A stretch of DNA of 16,127 nt from Thermoplasmata archaeon (GCA_030039915.1 JASHUP010000243.1:1-16127); one strand, 5' to 3'; positions 1 to 6,846 are shown, counted from the first letter of the stretch. Notes: a model not told the origin generated them from the sequence alone. Numbers and translations: made by a program.

Positions 1-1
1 A

Positions 2-367
2 GGAGTTCCCGTCGACCAGTCGGTCGCGATGACCGGCTCGCTCTCCGTGCGCGGGCAGGTGCTCCCCGTCGGCGGAGTCACCGCGAAGGTCGAGGCCGCC
101 GCGGACTCCGGGATCAAACGCGTGCTCGTCCCCGAGGCGAATCTCGACGACCTCGTCCTCGAGTCTCGCTACCGCGGCATCGTCGAAGTGATCCCCGTCC
201 GCACGCTGCGGGACGTGCTGAAGTACGCCCTGGTCGGACAGGGCTCTCAGAAGGAGTCGCTGCTGGAACGCCTCTCCGCCATGGTCCGTGCGACCAGCCG
301 GTCGGCGGAGGAGATTCCCTCGCCGGCCTCGCCGACCGCACCCCCGGGCCGGCCGGCCGGATCGTGA
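2..367 (+). CDS. lonB: ATP-dependent protease LonB, C-terminal end (partial)
   Basis: This is the 3' end of a Lon-family protease, cut by the left window edge and read in the frame starting at base 2. The visible part is the distal proteolytic domain. The stretch GVPVDQSVAMTGSLSVRG, then GGVTAKVEAA, is the classic Lon protease C-terminal block, and K29 of the visible fragment is the expected lysine of the Ser-Lys dyad; the serine lies upstream of the window. The following segment (VLVPEANLDDL, then IPVRTLRDVL) matches the end of archaeal LonB, a membrane-anchored AAA+ protease that degrades unfolded and regulatory proteins. After this the protein adds a Ser/Pro/Ala-rich tail of roughly 45 residues beyond the usual LonB end. 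The stop codon overlaps the next gene by four bases, suggesting translational coupling. Confidence 0.93.
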   Translation, partial: GVPVDQSVAMTGSLSVRGQVLPVGGVTAKVEAAADSGIKRVLVPEANLDDLVLESRYRGIVEVIPVRTLRDVLKYALVGQGSQKESLLERLSAMVRATSRSAEEIPSPASPTAPPGRPAGS

Positions 368-603
368 GAGGAACGTTCCGGGTCCCGGCGCACGGGCCGG
401 CGGTTTCACGACCCATTCCGGGACCGTCCGGGCCGGAGGAAGAGGAGAATCGGTTCGTCAATCGCCCGTGCTACGAGTTCAACGACGACCTCCACTCCGC
501 GTGGAACGATCGCCACTGCGAGCACTGCCGCCATTATCTCACCGCGCGCTGCCCGCACATCGACGAGTTCCTGGACGACGTGGAGGATTTGACCCCCGAG
601 TGA
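364..603 (+). CDS. Small four-cysteine protein, putative metal-binding
   Basis: This 79-residue protein is not a family I recognise. Its GTG start overlaps the lonB stop as GTGA, and no other in-frame start precedes the conserved-looking part. The first 28 residues are rich in Pro, Gly and Glu and look like a linker. The rest is compact, with cysteines at C36, C52, C55 and C63 and histidines at H51, H54 and H57; C52-x2-C55 plus C36 and C63 could bind one zinc or an iron-sulfur cluster. The C-terminus is acidic (DEFLDDVEDLTPE). It sits between lonB and nadM in a run of closely spaced genes, so co-transcription with the protease is likely. A true start further downstream cannot be excluded, because a purine-rich stretch (AGGAAGAGGAG, 436-446) lies inside the ORF, but no ATG, GTG or TTG follows it in frame. 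Confidence 0.7.
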   Translation: MRGTFRVPAHGPAVSRPIPGPSGPEEEENRFVNRPCYEFNDDLHSAWNDRHCEHCRHYLTARCPHIDEFLDDVEDLTPE

Positions 604-616
604 TATCGGACGACCC

Positions 617-1153
617 GTGCGAGGCTTGCTGATCGGCCGTTTCCAACCGTTCCACGGCGGTCATCTCGAGGTCGTCCGGTCGATCCGCGCGGACCGCCCC
701 GCCGCTTCCCTCATCATCGGAATCGGGAGCGCGGAGGAGTCGTACACCTGGCAGAACCCGTTCACCGCCGGTGAGCGCATCGAGATGATCGACCGGGCGC
801 TCACCGAGGCGAAGGTGCCGGGGGTCCTGCTCGTCCCCATCCCCGACATCTCCCGTCACGCGCTCTGGGTGAACTATCTGGAGGCGCTCCTGCCTACGTT
901 CGACCGCGTCTACACCAACAACCCGCTCACCCGGATCCTCTTCGAGCGGTCGGGGTACCTCGTGGAGAGCCCGCCGCTGTTCGACCGGGCCCGCTTCGAG
1001 GGGGTCCGGATCCGCGAACAGCTCGCGGACGGGGCCGACTGGAAGCACGCGGTCCCTCCGGCCGTCGGTGCCTACCTCGATGAGGTCGGTGCGCCGGCCC
1101 GTCTCCAGGTCCTGAAGCAGGCGACGGGACGGTTCGGTCGGGGATCGCCGTGA
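617..1153 (+). CDS. nadM: Nicotinamide-nucleotide adenylyltransferase (archaeal NadM type)
   Basis: The enzyme joins NMN and ATP to make NAD+ and pyrophosphate, the last step of NAD synthesis, in the cytosol. At 178 residues it matches the length of archaeal NadM. The N-terminus GRFQPFHGGH (residues 7-16) carries the nucleotidyltransferase HxGH motif (H13, H16). IGIGSAEESYTWQNPFTAGE (35-53 region) is the conserved core of the archaeal family, and SGYLVESPPLFDR (112-124) also matches. The usual SGTxIR motif near the C-terminus reads EGVRIR here (128-133), keeping the arginines but not the Ser/Thr. The GTG start lies 13 bases after the preceding stop. The stop codon overlaps the GTG of the next gene by four bases, so NadM and the PLP enzyme are probably translated in a coupled way. 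Confidence 0.92.
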   Translation: MRGLLIGRFQPFHGGHLEVVRSIRADRPAASLIIGIGSAEESYTWQNPFTAGERIEMIDRALTEAKVPGVLLVPIPDISRHALWVNYLEALLPTFDRVYTNNPLTRILFERSGYLVESPPLFDRARFEGVRIREQLADGADWKHAVPPAVGAYLDEVGAPARLQVLKQATGRFGRGSP

Positions 1154-2379
1154 GCGTCACGGACCCTGAGCAGGACCCGGGCCTCCGGCCCCGGCCGAGG
1201 TTCGAGTCGTTGCCCGCGTGGGCCGGGCCGACCACCCGCCTGATGCACGGCGCCCGGCGGCCCGAGTACAACGCGGGCGCCCTCGTGACGCCGATCTATC
1301 AGACGACGACGTACCACTTTCCGAGGGAGTTCTCGGAATCGGCCGACAAAGGCGGGACCTACCTCTATTCCCGCCTCGCGAACCCGACGGTCGAGGCGCC
1401 GACTGAGATCCTCCGACAGCTCGAGGGAGGCGAGGCAGCGCGGCTCTTCGCCTCGGGGATGGGTGCGTTCTCGAGCCTCCTCCTCTCGCTCCTCCGTGCC
1501 GGCGATGAGGTGGTTGCGCTGGACGTTCTCTACGGGGGTACGCTCGATCTGCTGACGGACGTGCTCCCCCGTTTCGGGGTCCGGGTCCGGTTCGTGGGCG
1601 AGAGCGAAGCGCGCGAACCCGAACGCCTGCTCTCGGAACGGACCCGCCTCGTTTGGCTCGAGAGCCCGACCAACCCCCTCCTGTCGGTCCACGACATCTC
1701 GCGATGGGCCAAGGCGGCGGACGCGGTCGGCGCGGTCCTGGTCGTCGACAACACGTTCGCGACGCCGATCAATCAGAACCCCCTCGCCCTCGGCGCCGAC
1801 CTGGCCGTGCACAGCGCGACGAAGTACTTGGGCGGCCATCACGATCTTCTCGGAGGGGCGATCGTCGGTCCGGACGACCTCCTGAGCCGGATCGACTCGA
1901 AGGGGAACCTCGGAGCCGCACCGGATCCGTTCGCGGCGTTTCTGCTCGGGCGTAGCCTAAAGACCCTCGCGTTGCGCGTCGCCCGCCACAACGAGAACGG
2001 TCGACGCGTCGCGGAGGCGCTGAGCGAACACCCGGCGGTGAACCACGTCTACTATCCCGGCCGAGCCAGCTCCCTCGAAGAGGAGATCGCGGCGCGGCAG
2101 ATGCGGGGGCGAGGAGGGATGCTGACCCTCTCCCTCCGCGGGGGAGTGACCGCGGCCGAGAGCTTTGTGCGCAAGTTGCGGTTCGTCCACTCGGCCGCGA
2201 GCCTCGGAGGCGTCGAGAGCCTCGCGAGCGTGCCCGCGCTGACCTCCCACCGCCACTTGAGCGCCGCCGAACGGGATGCGCGGGGGATCGACTCGGGCCT
2301 GGTCCGGCTCTCGCTCGGGATCGAGGAGACCGATGACCTCGTCCGTGACCTGACCGAGTCGCTCGACGCGCTGCGCTAA
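1150..2379 (+). CDS. Cystathionine gamma-synthase/lyase-family PLP enzyme
   Basis: This is a 409-residue fold-type I PLP enzyme of the Cys/Met metabolism family. Visible motifs are YSRLANPT (73-80), which binds the PLP phosphate of the neighbouring subunit; YGGT (128-131), whose Y128 stacks on the cofactor; ESPTNP (171-176); D200 in VVDNTFATP; and K225 in HSATKYLGGH, the Schiff-base lysine. The C-terminal SLGGVESLASVP block and the RLSLGIEETDDL ending are also canonical. Members make or split cystathionine, or cleave methionine or homocysteine; the sequence alone does not settle which. It has a 25-residue N-terminal extension before the family start (TTRLMHGARRP). The GTG start overlaps the nadM stop (GTGA). 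It is the last gene of the first operon-like block; the tRNA gene follows 50 bases later. Confidence 0.92.
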   Translation: MSVTDPEQDPGLRPRPRFESLPAWAGPTTRLMHGARRPEYNAGALVTPIYQTTTYHFPREFSESADKGGTYLYSRLANPTVEAPTEILRQLEGGEAARLFASGMGAFSSLLLSLLRAGDEVVALDVLYGGTLDLLTDVLPRFGVRVRFVGESEAREPERLLSERTRLVWLESPTNPLLSVHDISRWAKAADAVGAVLVVDNTFATPINQNPLALGADLAVHSATKYLGGHHDLLGGAIVGPDDLLSRIDSKGNLGAAPDPFAAFLLGRSLKTLALRVARHNENGRRVAEALSEHPAVNHVYYPGRASSLEEEIAARQMRGRGGMLTLSLRGGVTAAESFVRKLRFVHSAASLGGVESLASVPALTSHRHLSAAERDARGIDSGLVRLSLGIEETDDLVRDLTESLDALR

Positions 2380-2394
2380 CCGGCGCGGCGCCAC

Positions 2395-2402
2395 CATTAT
2401 AG
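2395..2402 (+). promoter_or_regulatory. TATA box for tRNA-Thr
   Basis: CATTATAG is an AT-rich island in G+C-rich sequence, about 28-35 bases upstream of the tRNA 5' end. This is the expected archaeal TATA position for a transcript starting at or just before the mature tRNA. Confidence 0.65.
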
Positions 2403-2429
2403 CCCGACCTCCCTCGTCGGACGGTTCAC

Positions 2430-2503
2430 GCCACTGTAGCTCAGTCTGGCAGAGCGGCTGATTCGTAATCAGCAGGTCGGGGGTTCAAGTCCCTCCAGTG
2501 GCT
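2430..2503 (+). tRNA. tRNA-Thr (anticodon CGT)
   Basis: The sequence folds into a full cloverleaf. The acceptor stem GCCACTG (2430-2436) pairs perfectly with CAGTGGC (2496-2502), followed by discriminator T2503. The anticodon stem GCTGA/TCAGC (2457-2461 and 2469-2473) encloses the loop TTCGTAA, with anticodon CGT at 2464-2466 reading ACG (threonine). The T arm is GGGGG-TTCAAGT-CCCTC (2479-2495), with one G-U pair. No intron is present, and CCA is not encoded, as is common in archaea. It has its own TATA box. Confidence 0.95.
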
Positions 2504-2631
2504 GCTCTTCGAGCCGTCGCGAAGAGACCGAGGCGTTCCGGTACATTCCAGCGAAGGGGAGCGCTCTCTCCCGTCACCCTTCCCCGGCGGAATGGATCGT
2601 GTTCGGAACGGCGTCCTCTTCCCGACCTATC

Positions 2632-2640
2632 GATTTTTGA
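2632..2640 (+). promoter_or_regulatory. Probable TATA-like box for the SnoaL-like gene
   Basis: GATTTTTGA is the only AT-rich run upstream of the ATG at 2664 and is centred about 28 bases before it, the spacing expected of a leaderless archaeal transcript. The T run could alternatively help end the tRNA transcript. Confidence 0.4.
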
Positions 2641-2663
2641 CCCGGCGCGGGATCTGCGCGGGC

Positions 2664-3020
2664 ATGAGTCCGAACAAGAAAATCATCGAGACGTATCTTG
2701 CCGGCACGGACCGGGCGACGGTCGCTGCGCTCCTCGCCGATGACGTAGAGTGGATCGAGTGGGGCGACGGAGTCCCCCGCTCCGGGGTCCGAACGCACGG
2801 GAGAAAGGCGTTCATCGAGAACTTTGGAAGCGACGAGCTTCGAACCGAGGTCACGCGACTGACCGAGGAGGGCGACGTGGTCGTGGCGGAGGGCGTCGCG
2901 CACGTGCTCAAGAAGGACGGCGCGACTCTCTCCGTTCGATTTTGCAACATCTTCGAACTGGAGAACGGCCGGGTGAGGCGGCTCAATTCGTTCGGGGCGC
3001 TCCTCAAGGACTCCGCCTAG
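2664..3020 (+). CDS. SnoaL-like / NTF2-fold protein
   Basis: This 118-residue protein resembles SnoaL-like members of the NTF2 fold, small cone-shaped alpha+beta proteins acting as isomerases, hydrolases or ligand-binding modules. Typical features are an N-terminal helix (KKIIETYLAGTD), an LLADDVEWIEWG strand region (23-34), GRKAFIENF (47-54), a beta segment EGDVVVAEGVAHV (69-81), and the ending VRFCNIFELENGRVRRLNSF (91-110), where the family typically reads W..F..G.I..I..Y. The ATG at 2664 is preferred over the in-frame ATG at 2592 because homology begins here and a TATA-like box lies about 28 bases upstream. It stands alone on the plus strand after tRNA-Thr and converges on the DinB-like gene. 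Its substrate cannot be predicted. Confidence 0.8.
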   Translation: MSPNKKIIETYLAGTDRATVAALLADDVEWIEWGDGVPRSGVRTHGRKAFIENFGSDELRTEVTRLTEEGDVVVAEGVAHVLKKDGATLSVRFCNIFELENGRVRRLNSFGALLKDSA

Positions 3021-3055
3021 AGCGACCCGATTCACGCGCCGGTCGACGACGACGC

Positions 3056-3084
3056 GAGGTCCGGTACGGGTCCGACCGGACCTC
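3056..3084. repeat. 10-bp inverted repeat between convergent genes
   Basis: GAGGTCCGGT (3056-3065) and ACCGGACCTC (3075-3084) are perfect inverted copies around a 9-base loop. They lie in the 102-base gap between the convergent SnoaL-like and DinB-like genes, where a two-way transcript end would be useful. No T run follows on either strand, so termination is only a guess. Confidence 0.5.
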
Positions 3085-3122
3085 CTGCGTCGACCCTCCG
3101 TCCCCCGCTCGGGAGACGGCGC

Positions 3123-3656
3123 TCATCCCGAAGGGCGGTCCTTGATCCGACCGACGTCATGTGCCCATCGGATCCAGCTGTAGATCGGGGCGTCGACATC
3201 GATCTGCCAGAGGAGGGCATTGAGCTCGCCGAGATGCTGGAGCTCCTCTTCGACCAGGTGCCAGAGCACCTCTCGGATCGGAATATTGCAATCGTGGTCC
3301 GACCCGCGGCCTTTCGGTCTCGCAATCGTCCTTTGGAGGTCGGTCTCGGTCAGGGCTGCCGCAAAGCGCTGGACATGGCTTTCGAGGTAGGTCTCGAACG
3401 CCCGTACCTCCGCCAGGCTGGGAGGTTCTCCGATCTCGGGCTCCGGGGGCGGGAAAGCCTCGGGGGAACAGTTCTTGATCCAGAAGTACAGCGCCCCCGA
3501 AGAATGCGCCAGAATGTCCAGGAGCGAAGGGAACGACGCACCCCGGTCCCGAGAGAGCTCCTCGGAGGGAAGCGTCTCAAACACCTCAAGGTAGCCTCGG
3601 CGTGCGGCGGCGAGGTAGGAGAACCACTCCCTTAGGGAATCCAGTTCGGAAACCAA
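3123..3656 (-). CDS. DinB/YfiT-like four-helix protein
   Basis: This 177-residue protein matches the DinB/YfiT superfamily of four-helix bundles that usually bind a divalent metal through three histidines; members include thiol-dependent S-transferases and many proteins of unknown role. Candidate ligands are H51 (DILAHSSGALYFW), H133 (EVLWHLVEEELQH) and H141, and HLGELNALLWQ after them is the typical final-helix motif. The start is TTG at 3656: an in-frame stop lies three codons upstream, and AGGTGAGG (3661-3668 on this strand) is a good ribosome-binding site four bases away. A TATA-like box at 3696-3705 would give a short leader containing that site. It is transcribed divergently from the adenylate cyclase gene. 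The superfamily is commonest in soil bacteria, which hints at transfer. Confidence 0.8.
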   Translation of the reverse strand: MVSELDSLREWFSYLAAARRGYLEVFETLPSEELSRDRGASFPSLLDILAHSSGALYFWIKNCSPEAFPPPEPEIGEPPSLAEVRAFETYLESHVQRFAAALTETDLQRTIARPKGRGSDHDCNIPIREVLWHLVEEELQHLGELNALLWQIDVDAPIYSWIRWAHDVGRIKDRPSG

Positions 3657-3695
3657 CTCACCTCACCTTCGGGGTCGCCTCCGAAATAGCACCCG

Positions 3696-3705
3696 CCTAA
3701 AGAAG
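3696..3705 (-). promoter_or_regulatory. TATA-like box for the DinB-like gene
   Basis: On the minus strand this reads CTTCTTTAGG, about 44 bases before the TTG start. This would place transcription start near 3675 and leave a short leader carrying the AGGTGAGG ribosome-binding site. Confidence 0.4.
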
Positions 3706-3777
3706 GGATTCTACGGTGCGAGGGCCCCGCACGCAGCCGCCCGCAGGGACTGGAACCGCTGGTGCGAACCCCTCAGC

Positions 3778-3789
3778 CAATTGCAATTG
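3778..3789. promoter_or_regulatory. 12-bp perfect palindrome, possible operator
   Basis: CAATTGCAATTG is a perfect 12-base palindrome and strikingly AT-rich for this G+C-rich DNA. It lies midway in the 248-base divergent gap between the DinB-like gene and the adenylate cyclase gene, roughly 85 bases upstream of the latter's TATA box. Its position and symmetry suit a dimeric regulator; this is inference only. Confidence 0.35.
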
Positions 3790-3870
3790 CCGTTTCGAGA
3801 TTCGTCGCTGCCTCGTCCGTCCTATACCGAGGTCTCGGGCTCGCGCGGCCTCGGGATTTCCGCCCGAGGA

Positions 3871-3880
3871 ATAATCTAAT
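3871..3880 (+). promoter_or_regulatory. TATA box for the adenylate cyclase gene
   Basis: ATAATCTAAT is centred about 29 bases upstream of the ATG at 3905, as expected for a leaderless archaeal transcript. No ribosome-binding site precedes that ATG. Confidence 0.55.
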
Positions 3881-3904
3881 CGCACGTAGTTCATCGGGGC
3901 CGGC

Positions 3905-5833
3905 ATGTCGCGGCGACTCGCCGCCATCATGTTCACCGACATCGCGGAGTACACCTCGCTCTCCCAGAGCGATGAGACGGCCGCCCTCGGTCTGCTTCGC
4001 GACCAGGAACGACTAGTTCGTGGACTCCTCGAGGTTCATGAAGGTCGTCTGGTGAAATCGATGGGAGACGGCCTTCTGATCGAGTTCTCGAACGCTCGCA
4101 ACGCGGTGACCTGTGCCGCAGATCTTCAACGGCACCTTCACGAGCGCAATACGCAGGAGCCACCGCCTGCGCTCCGGATGCGGATCGGCATCCATTTAGG
4201 AGACGTCGAGGGGACCGGTTCGGACATCCTCGGGGACGCGGTGAACATCGCTTCTCGAATCGAACCGCTCGCAGAGCCCGGAGGTGTCTGCCTATCGGAG
4301 CCGGTCTACTTGCAGGTCCGCAGCAAGGTTCCCTATCGGCTGGAAAAGCTCGGACCGCAGACCCTGAAGGGAGTTCGCGAGCCGGTGGAGGTCTACCGCC
4401 TCGCACTTCCTTGGGGGACCGAGCCGCTCACGACCCCCGCCCCCACGCATCCCCGGTTGGCGGTCCTTCCCCTCGCGAACATCAGCCCCGATCCCTCGGA
4501 CGAGTACATCGCCGATGGCCTCACCGAGGAGCTCATTTCCGTTCTCTCCCAGATTGGCGGTCTGCGGGTCATTGCACGAACGTCGGTCATTCAGTACAAG
4601 TCGTCGCCCAAGTCAATCCCGCAGGTCGGGGCCGAGCTCGGCGTCAGCGCAGTCCTCGAGGGGAGCGTGCGAAAGGCGGGCGACCGACTACGCATCACCG
4701 CTCAGCTGATCGACGTGGCGTCGCAGGAACATACCTGGTCGGCGTCGTACGACCGGAAGCTGGACGATATTTTCGCCATCCAGACGGAGGTCGCCGGGCA
4801 GATCGCGGACGAACTCGAGATCAAGGTCGCCGCTTCGGAGGGAACTCGCCTGCGAGAGAAACCGACCACCCGCCCCGACTCGTACCTGGCCTACCTCAAG
4901 GGGCGGAGCGCACTTGCCGGTCGGTACTCGCCCGCCTCGATCCTGCAGGCCAAGAAACAGTTCGAGCTCGCGGTCGCGATCGACCCGACCAATGCCCGAG
5001 CATTTTCCGGACTCGCCGACGCGCTGTTCTGGATGGTGTGGTGGGGGGGTCCCGAGGGACAGCGATCCGACTGGGACGACCAAGCCCGGGCCAATGCCGT
5101 CCGCGCCGTCGAGCTCGATCCGGGCCTCGCCGAGGCCCATTGCTCGCTGGCGGCGATCCTCTGGGAGGACCGCGACTATCCCGCGGCCGAACAAGAGTTT
5201 CGTAAAGCCCTCAGCCTGAACCCGAGCTACGCGCTGGCGCACCGGCACTATGCCAACCTTCTGATGGACGCGGGTCGTCCTGAGGAGGCCCTTCGGGAGA
5301 TCGCCCTGGCGACGGAGCTCGATCCCCAGTCCCTGCTCACGAGACTCCAGCACAATCAGTTCCTTGCGTTCCTGAGGAGAGCCGAGGAAGCGAGGAGCGT
5401 CGCCGAACAGATCGGACGGATGGCTCCGGATTCCACCGAGTACCACAGTGCCCTCAGCATGGCCGCGTGGGGGGCCCAGAATCTCGACGAGGCCCTGAAG
5501 GAGGAGGCCAAGGCGCTGGAGCGCCATCCTCACCCCGAGCGGCGGTCACGACACCTTCGTGTGTTCTTCCTCATCCGCAAAGGCGAACGCGACCAAGCGC
5601 TACCGATCCTCAAAGATTTCGAGCAGTCTCCCGCTCGTACCGTATTCCGCACCGAGGCGCTGGCGGGGGGGTACGCGCTTCTCGGTGACTTTGACCGGGC
5701 CTTTCATTTCTTGGATGAGGGAATCGAGAGCCGTGCGCTCGCGTTCCAGATCTTCCGCACCGACCCGGTGTTCGAGCCGCTCCGGGCCGATCCTCGGTTC
5801 GGCCAACTGCTCCAGCGGATGAAGCTCGCCTAG
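3905..5833 (+). CDS. Class III adenylate cyclase fused to TolB-like domain and TPR repeats
   Basis: This 642-residue protein has three parts. Residues 1-168 are a class III nucleotide cyclase domain: FTDIAEYTSL with metal ligand D12, VKSMGDGLLIEF with second metal ligand D55, and DILGDAVNIASRI with N114 and R118 in transition-state positions. K51 and D107 are the pair that selects adenine, so ATP to cAMP is predicted. Residues 183-305 resemble the TolB-like/FlgO-like module (AVLPLANISPDPSDEYIADG). From about 325 to the end are TPR-type helical repeats (for example residues 408-440 and 442-474), probably for protein contacts. No signal peptide or TM segment is visible, so it should be cytosolic. 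The same domain order is common in soil bacteria and unusual in archaea. The ATG at 3905 is supported by a TATA box at leaderless spacing. It converges on the toroid gene 17 bases later. Confidence 0.9.
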   Translation: MSRRLAAIMFTDIAEYTSLSQSDETAALGLLRDQERLVRGLLEVHEGRLVKSMGDGLLIEFSNARNAVTCAADLQRHLHERNTQEPPPALRMRIGIHLGDVEGTGSDILGDAVNIASRIEPLAEPGGVCLSEPVYLQVRSKVPYRLEKLGPQTLKGVREPVEVYRLALPWGTEPLTTPAPTHPRLAVLPLANISPDPSDEYIADGLTEELISVLSQIGGLRVIARTSVIQYKSSPKSIPQVGAELGVSAVLEGSVRKAGDRLRITAQLIDVASQEHTWSASYDRKLDDIFAIQTEVAGQIADELEIKVAASEGTRLREKPTTRPDSYLAYLKGRSALAGRYSPASILQAKKQFELAVAIDPTNARAFSGLADALFWMVWWGGPEGQRSDWDDQARANAVRAVELDPGLAEAHCSLAAILWEDRDYPAAEQEFRKALSLNPSYALAHRHYANLLMDAGRPEEALREIALATELDPQSLLTRLQHNQFLAFLRRAEEARSVAEQIGRMAPDSTEYHSALSMAAWGAQNLDEALKEEAKALERHPHPERRSRHLRVFFLIRKGERDQALPILKDFEQSPARTVFRTEALAGGYALLGDFDRAFHFLDEGIESRALAFQIFRTDPVFEPLRADPRFGQLLQRMKLA

Positions 5834-5850
5834 AGAGCGCGGCGAGGCGA

Positions 5851-6816
5851 TCAGGAGCTCCCCGAGCGAGCCAAGACACTGAGGGCCTCGATGGTCGCCC
5901 ACCGACTCGGCTCGTGAAGCGGCTCGAGCAGGATCGGGGACACGGGATTCCGGAGGCGGTAGTCCGCGAGCGCTGGGTCGATATCCGGATGGGCTGCGTC
6001 GAGTGCCCAGCTCCCGTCGGGTAACCGTTTACTGCGCAACCAGCGAAGCGCCGGCCCCAACCGTCGGTCGGAGCCGTAGCCAAGTCGGGAGAGGATCCGA
6101 AGCCCGACCAGCACGTCGTAGTAGTAGTGATTCGGGTAATGAATGCGGAACCACGGGGCGTACTTCGTCCGGCCCTCCACCATGAGGCGGTGGCTCAGGT
6201 AGAATTCCGCCCCTCGCTCGACCGACCGCCGCATCGATGCGTCGCGGTCCCGTTCGGGAATCTCCGCGAGCGCCGCGAGTCCTTCCCAACCATCGAGCGT
6301 TCCGGTCCGGGACGGGAAGCAGTGCCAGCCGCCGTCCGCTTTCTGGGCTCGCACGATCCAGTCGATCGATCGCTGGACCACCGGGTGGTCGAGGTAGCCG
6401 AACCGCACGAGCGTCCGGACCGCGTTTCCGGTGACGCAGATCTCTCCCGCCGTTCCCGAGAGGTCCCCGCCGCGCGCACTCCATCGATCGAGGATCAGCT
6501 CCGCGGTGCGCCGAATGCGTGGGTCCTTGCGGGTCATGCCGAGGTCGGAGAGCACGATGGCGATCCAGTTGGTCACGATGTACTTCGGGACGTACAGGTC
6601 CCGGGCGGTCGTGCCCGGGGTGACCCAGTGGCCGTCGGGGAATTGGGACCTCAGAAGATAGGCCGCCCACCCGACGCGGCCGATCTCCTTCGTGGCGGCT
6701 CTCACGCGAGGGTCGTCGGAGGATCGACCATCGACCTCGATCCAAAACCGGGCCCGGACGCTCGGGTCGGCGTTGGGTCCGGTGAGCCACCGTCGGAGCC
6801 GAGGGGCCAGTCGCAT
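5851..6816 (-). CDS. Alpha/alpha-toroid protein of the prenyltransferase/squalene cyclase superfamily
   Basis: This 321-residue protein has the repeated helical pairs of the terpenoid cyclase/protein prenyltransferase toroid. Three QW-like repeats are visible: QFPDGHW (58-64), QKADGGWHC (158-166) and RLPDGSWAL (264-272), between helices such as GNAVRTLVRFGYLD (130-143). It is about half the length of a squalene-hopene cyclase, and I see no DxDD protonation motif, so it is probably not a triterpene cyclase. It may be a toroid protein acting on another isoprenoid or on a protein, or a non-enzyme. There is no signal peptide or TM segment. The ATG at 6816 is chosen over an upstream in-frame ATG (6975) because the intervening residues are low-complexity and a TATA box (TTATTAAT read on plus) sits 23-30 bases upstream. 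It is divergent from the LEA14-like gene. Confidence 0.75.
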   Translation of the reverse strand: MRLAPRLRRWLTGPNADPSVRARFWIEVDGRSSDDPRVRAATKEIGRVGWAAYLLRSQFPDGHWVTPGTTARDLYVPKYIVTNWIAIVLSDLGMTRKDPRIRRTAELILDRWSARGGDLSGTAGEICVTGNAVRTLVRFGYLDHPVVQRSIDWIVRAQKADGGWHCFPSRTGTLDGWEGLAALAEIPERDRDASMRRSVERGAEFYLSHRLMVEGRTKYAPWFRIHYPNHYYYDVLVGLRILSRLGYGSDRRLGPALRWLRSKRLPDGSWALDAAHPDIDPALADYRLRNPVSPILLEPLHEPSRWATIEALSVLARSGSS

Positions 6817-6838
6817 GGACTCCCCGAGACGAGGTCGG

Positions 6839-6846
6839 TTATTAAT
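6839..6846 (-). promoter_or_regulatory. TATA box for the toroid gene
   Basis: On the minus strand this reads ATTAATAA, centred about 27 bases before the ATG at 6816, consistent with a leaderless mRNA. It is one of the most AT-rich spots in the surrounding kilobase and helps choose the start codon. Confidence 0.6.

Noticed and set aside
1072..1842. 256-codon minus-strand frame opposite the PLP enzyme gene
   Set aside because: The plus strand carries a complete PLP enzyme with all catalytic residues here; the antisense frame is compositional.
2381..2392. GGCGCGGCGCC near-palindrome after the PLP enzyme gene as a terminator
   Set aside because: Very short, no T run, and such G+C-only palindromes are expected by chance in this DNA; it lies just before the tRNA TATA box.
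4688..5533. 281-codon minus-strand frame inside the cyclase gene
   Set aside because: Antisense shadow of the TolB-like and TPR coding region, without recognisable domain or start signals.
2430..5850. Integrated element bounded by a copy of the tRNA-Thr 3' end
   Set aside because: By eye I found no second copy of the T-arm/acceptor sequence downstream, and no integrase or transposase gene.
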